In this document: in pieces, positions 22,382 to 24,847 of the stretch
Layout: each line of letters begins with the position of its first letter
How positions within the stretch are numbered: the first letter of the stretch is position 1
NCBI GenBank assembly: GCA_002373045.1
Contig: DFHU01000051.1
Coordinates: 6,501 to 31,347, forward strand
Length of the DNA: 24,847 nucleotides
Direction of reading: 5' to 3'
DNA from: Pseudoselenomonas ruminantium
Lineage (GTDB): Bacteria; Bacillota; Negativicutes; Selenomonadales; Selenomonadaceae
The notes under the pieces: model-generated
What the model was told of the DNA's origin: nothing
The model's database searches: none
What the model saw: the letters and a program-made list of their open reading frames with translations, nothing else
Position numbers and translations under genes: made by a program

Positions 22382-24643
22382 CTAATTCTCATCCTTTTTG
22401 CCATAGGCCAGTGCCAGCATCGTGATATCATCTGATTGATTGGCCTCCCCTACAAAAGCGAACAACTTTTCCAAAACCGTCTCCATCTGCTTTTCGGCTT
22501 CCTGTCCGGCCGTTGCCGACAGAATCTCCTGCAACCGTTGCTCACCGAAAAATTCCTTCGCTTTATCCCTGGCCTCCGTCACCCCGTCGGTGTACAGAAA
22601 GAGAGAATCCCCCGGCTGCAAGACCAGCGTTTCGGCTACAAAGGCCATTCCCCCTCGTACCCCCAGTATCGGGTTTTGTGCCTTGGGCAGGTACTCCGCT
22701 CTGTCCCGCCTGCAAAGCAGGGGAGGATTATGCCCTGCATTGACATAGATAAACTTCCCCGTAGACAGGTTCAGTATGCCGATAAAGGCCGTCACAAACA
22801 TGAACGTGGTATTGTTCTGTACCAGGGCATCATTGGCCTCTGCCACTGCCTGAGCCAAATCCTTTTCATTGCGCCGCCGCAACACCTGATCCTTCAACAA
22901 CGTCTTGGTCATGACCATAAAGAGGGCCGCAGGCACGCCTTTGTCCGATACATCAGCCACGGTGACGACCAAAAGGTCCTCATTTAGGAAGTAGAAATCA
23001 TAAAGGTCTCCTCCTACTTCCTTAGCCGGCTGCATGAAGGCGCTGAGGCTGAATTTTCCGGCTTGGACAGCTGGCGTCAAAGGTGCAGGCAACAGCCCCG
23101 CCTGAATCCTGGCCGCCACCTCCAGCTCCGTCCTGACTCGCTCCTCCTTGGCCGCAGCCTGGGAGAGTCTTTGAACATGCTCCTTCAGTTCTTCTGTCAT
23201 CTCATTGAAACAAGCGGCCAGCTTCTCCACCTCGTTGCCGGTGTGGATTTCCAGCTTCTTGTCCAGATTGCCTGCCGCTATCTCCTGTACTCCTTTCGTC
23301 AGCGCACGGATAGGACGAACCAGGCGGTCAGCCAGAACGCCGCTGGTGACAAAGGCCACCATTGCCAAAGGAAACAGCAGCAACAGGGCCTTTCCCGCCC
23401 CCCCGGCAAAGGTCTGTCCCAAAATCTCATAGAACTCCTTCATCTCCTCCTGAACCGTGGAGGCCACCTCCTGGGCCGGCGCCAGAACCTCGTCCTGACC
23501 AATGAGCGTTCCGAAGCTCCAGTCCGCATTTTGCAGGGGGGCAAAGGCCAGATAGTATTCCTGCCCATCCACCAACACCTTCACCACATCATTCTCTCCG
23601 GCAGTCATGCGACGGGCGGCTTCTGCCAGAGTAGGTTCAGGATTCTCCCTCAAATCTGCCCCCTGAAGTCCGGGAGCCAGCACTCCTTCGCCCACGGAGG
23701 ACAGCACCACTCGCCCATTGCCATCCAAACAGAAGCTGATGCCCGTCCTGCCAATGGAAACTTGCCTGACCTGGTGCTGCAGATCCTCGATACTGCCGTT
23801 GATACCTACCACCCCGGCAAACCCATTTTCATCATAGTAAGGAGCAGCACACCCCATTCCTAGATAGCCCTCTTCCGCCAGGAAGACATCCGTATACGTA
23901 CACGTTCCCTTGGCTTGAGCCATCCGGTACCACGGACGCTGCCTGGCGTCGTATCGCTCCAGAAACGCCGTCCTGGCCTCCGGTGAAGGATAGATGCTCT
24001 GCCTGGGTTCGCCCGGAATGTTGTCCACACAAATGGAATACCCCTTTCGGGATGCGACAACAAAAACGCTACGATAGCCCCAATAGGTTTTACTAAGAGG
24101 TATCAGCACATCCACGAAATTAGCTGCCTGACCAATCTCTGCCGCCAATTCTCCATCAACTCCCTCAGCAGCCAACTGAGGACTGTAATGGAGATAAGGC
24201 GTGCCAGCGGCAATATCTTCCATGTCTCTAGCATTGACAATCTGCCGCATTCCGTATTTGTCCCGTGACTGCATCAGCATGGTCATACTGTCAGCCAAAA
24301 ACTCCACATCATCACTATTGACTGCCAGTTCCCTCCCCATATGAGCAGCCTCATTTTCTGCCGTGGTCCGCAGCCATGTTCGGGTGTGCTTCCCGACCAA
24401 GTCACTCACGGACTCTGCCACCACGTTCTCTATGTCCCGACTTTCCGCTTCCAATGCGTCCTGCAGGCCATACAGAAAATAGCCAAACAGCATAAGCGTC
24501 GCCAAAAAGGTGCTAAGACCACAAGCCAGCACCAAAAACAGCACCTGCCTTCTGATGCCGCCCCGGCTATGCGCTGTCAGCCGTCGCAGCCAGTTCTTTA
24601 TCCCCTTCACGCTCGCTATTCTCCCCTTCACATTTCTATCCAC
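22382..24643 (-). CDS. Membrane sensor phosphatase, dCache-HAMP-SpoIIE/PP2C
   Basis: A 753-residue protein. One membrane segment (33-58), an extracytoplasmic dCache-like sensor (about 60-415), a second membrane segment (416-438), HAMP (439-492), a short coiled coil and a SpoIIE-type PP2C domain (515-748). PP2C motifs are EVGGDLYDFY, VADVSDKGVPAALFM, NAGHNPPLL, LYTDGVTEA and QSDDITML, with the metal-binding Asp residues present. The sensor has Tyr231, Arg236, Trp238, Tyr239, Tyr250 and Asp252 in an amino-acid-binding-like pattern. It should dephosphorylate the STAS proteins when its ligand is bound. The start is uncertain: GTG at 24643 has no ribosome site; GTG at 24610 has GGGGAG 10 nt upstream. 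It is the first gene of the NRPS operon. Confidence 0.9.
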   Translation of the reverse strand: MDRNVKGRIASVKGIKNWLRRLTAHSRGGIRRQVLFLVLACGLSTFLATLMLFGYFLYGLQDALEAESRDIENVVAESVSDLVGKHTRTWLRTTAENEAAHMGRELAVNSDDVEFLADSMTMLMQSRDKYGMRQIVNARDMEDIAAGTPYLHYSPQLAAEGVDGELAAEIGQAANFVDVLIPLSKTYWGYRSVFVVASRKGYSICVDNIPGEPRQSIYPSPEARTAFLERYDARQRPWYRMAQAKGTCTYTDVFLAEEGYLGMGCAAPYYDENGFAGVVGINGSIEDLQHQVRQVSIGRTGISFCLDGNGRVVLSSVGEGVLAPGLQGADLRENPEPTLAEAARRMTAGENDVVKVLVDGQEYYLAFAPLQNADWSFGTLIGQDEVLAPAQEVASTVQEEMKEFYEILGQTFAGGAGKALLLLFPLAMVAFVTSGVLADRLVRPIRALTKGVQEIAAGNLDKKLEIHTGNEVEKLAACFNEMTEELKEHVQRLSQAAAKEERVRTELEVAARIQAGLLPAPLTPAVQAGKFSLSAFMQPAKEVGGDLYDFYFLNEDLLVVTVADVSDKGVPAALFMVMTKTLLKDQVLRRRNEKDLAQAVAEANDALVQNNTTFMFVTAFIGILNLSTGKFIYVNAGHNPPLLCRRDRAEYLPKAQNPILGVRGGMAFVAETLVLQPGDSLFLYTDGVTEARDKAKEFFGEQRLQEILSATAGQEAEKQMETVLEKLFAFVGEANQSDDITMLALAYGKKDEN

Positions 24644-24703
24644 TTTAACTTATTTACAAAAAATTCTCCTTACTTATGTGGATTTCCTGCCCTGCCGCTG
24701 CTT

Positions 24704-24732
24704 AGTATAAAATATTTCTCGGAAAAGGAAGA
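24704..24732 (-). promoter_or_regulatory. Tentative promoter of the NRPS operon
   Basis: On the minus strand TATACT (24704-24709) lies about 60 nt before the phosphatase start. At 17 bp the -35 position holds TCTTCC (24727-24732), a poor match. The promoter may need an activator or may be misplaced. An AGGAG at about 24663-24667 has no start codon at proper distance. Confidence 0.3.
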
Positions 24733-24793
24733 AACTTTTGATAATCCTCTCCTAACACCGATAGCGGAACACGTCCTGTATTTAGCCGCATAA

Positions 24794-24839
24794 AAAGGTG
24801 CTGTGTTAAAATGCTTTCGCATTTCATCACAGCACCTTT
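24794..24839 (-). terminator. Terminator of a minus-strand gene beyond the right edge
   Basis: A 12-bp perfect repeat (24794-24805 and 24828-24839), with further inner pairing ATGC/GCAT around a TTTC loop. On the minus strand it is followed by a T-run. It separates the NRPS operon from an unseen upstream gene. Confidence 0.75.
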
Positions 24840-24847
24840 CGTTTCAC

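Noticed and set aside
15019..24643. The operon as an ordinary sigma-B type stress regulon cluster
   Set aside because: No sigma factor, no free RsbW kinase and no stressosome protein is encoded; the switch parts are fused to a condensation domain and a transporter.
1..24847. Insertion sequences, CRISPR arrays, tRNA or rRNA genes
   Set aside because: No transposase-like protein, no regularly spaced repeats and no cloverleaf or rRNA-like sequence was found on either strand by eye.

Overview
The window looks like a chromosomal segment of an anaerobic, low-to-mid G+C Firmicute, most likely a Negativicute of the Selenomonas/Mitsuokella/Megasphaera type. This placement is an inference from gene style: split UxaA-type dehydratase, many LysR regulators, flavodoxin/SnoaL/hydrolase cassettes, strong AGGAGG ribosome sites and sigma70-like promoters. 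No rRNA, tRNA, CRISPR array, transposase or phage gene was seen.

Left part (1-6240): compact minus-strand gene sets of small redox and hydrolase proteins. From the promoter near 6112-6141, reading leftwards, come a SnoaL-like protein, an exported flavodoxin-like lipoprotein and a secreted alpha/beta hydrolase. After a gap with a strong dyad come a hexapeptide acetyltransferase, a cytoplasmic flavodoxin and an SDR oxidoreductase ending at a good terminator (1620-1666). Two more alpha/beta hydrolases and a terminator-like hairpin close the left edge. Middle part (6241-11840): three LysR regulators, each facing a divergent unit (the redox operon, the UxaA-type dehydratase operon, and a metallo-beta-lactamase-fold hydrolase). 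Several promoters with 17-bp spacing are readable. From 11849 to 14997 lies a two-gene minus-strand unit: a NimA-like flavin-fold protein and a UvrA-like protein without room for the UvrB-binding domain. Its likely promoter is followed by an intrinsic terminator in the 5' leader, which suggests attenuation.

Right part (15019-24643): the most striking region. It is one tight minus-strand operon of five genes: a membrane sensor phosphatase (dCache-HAMP-SpoIIE/PP2C), a free STAS protein, a STAS domain fused to an NRPS condensation domain, an NRPS (partial C - adenylation - carrier - condensation), and a MATE transporter fused to an RsbW-type HATPase domain. All parts of a partner-switching module (phosphatase, STAS antagonist, HATPase) are present. 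There is no sigma factor and no free anti-sigma kinase. Instead the STAS domain is attached to the biosynthetic enzyme and the HATPase to the exporter. The natural reading, an inference, is a signal-controlled peptide synthesis and export machine in which phosphorylation of STAS domains decides whether the synthetase docks on its exporter.

The right edge holds a terminator for a minus-strand gene outside the window.
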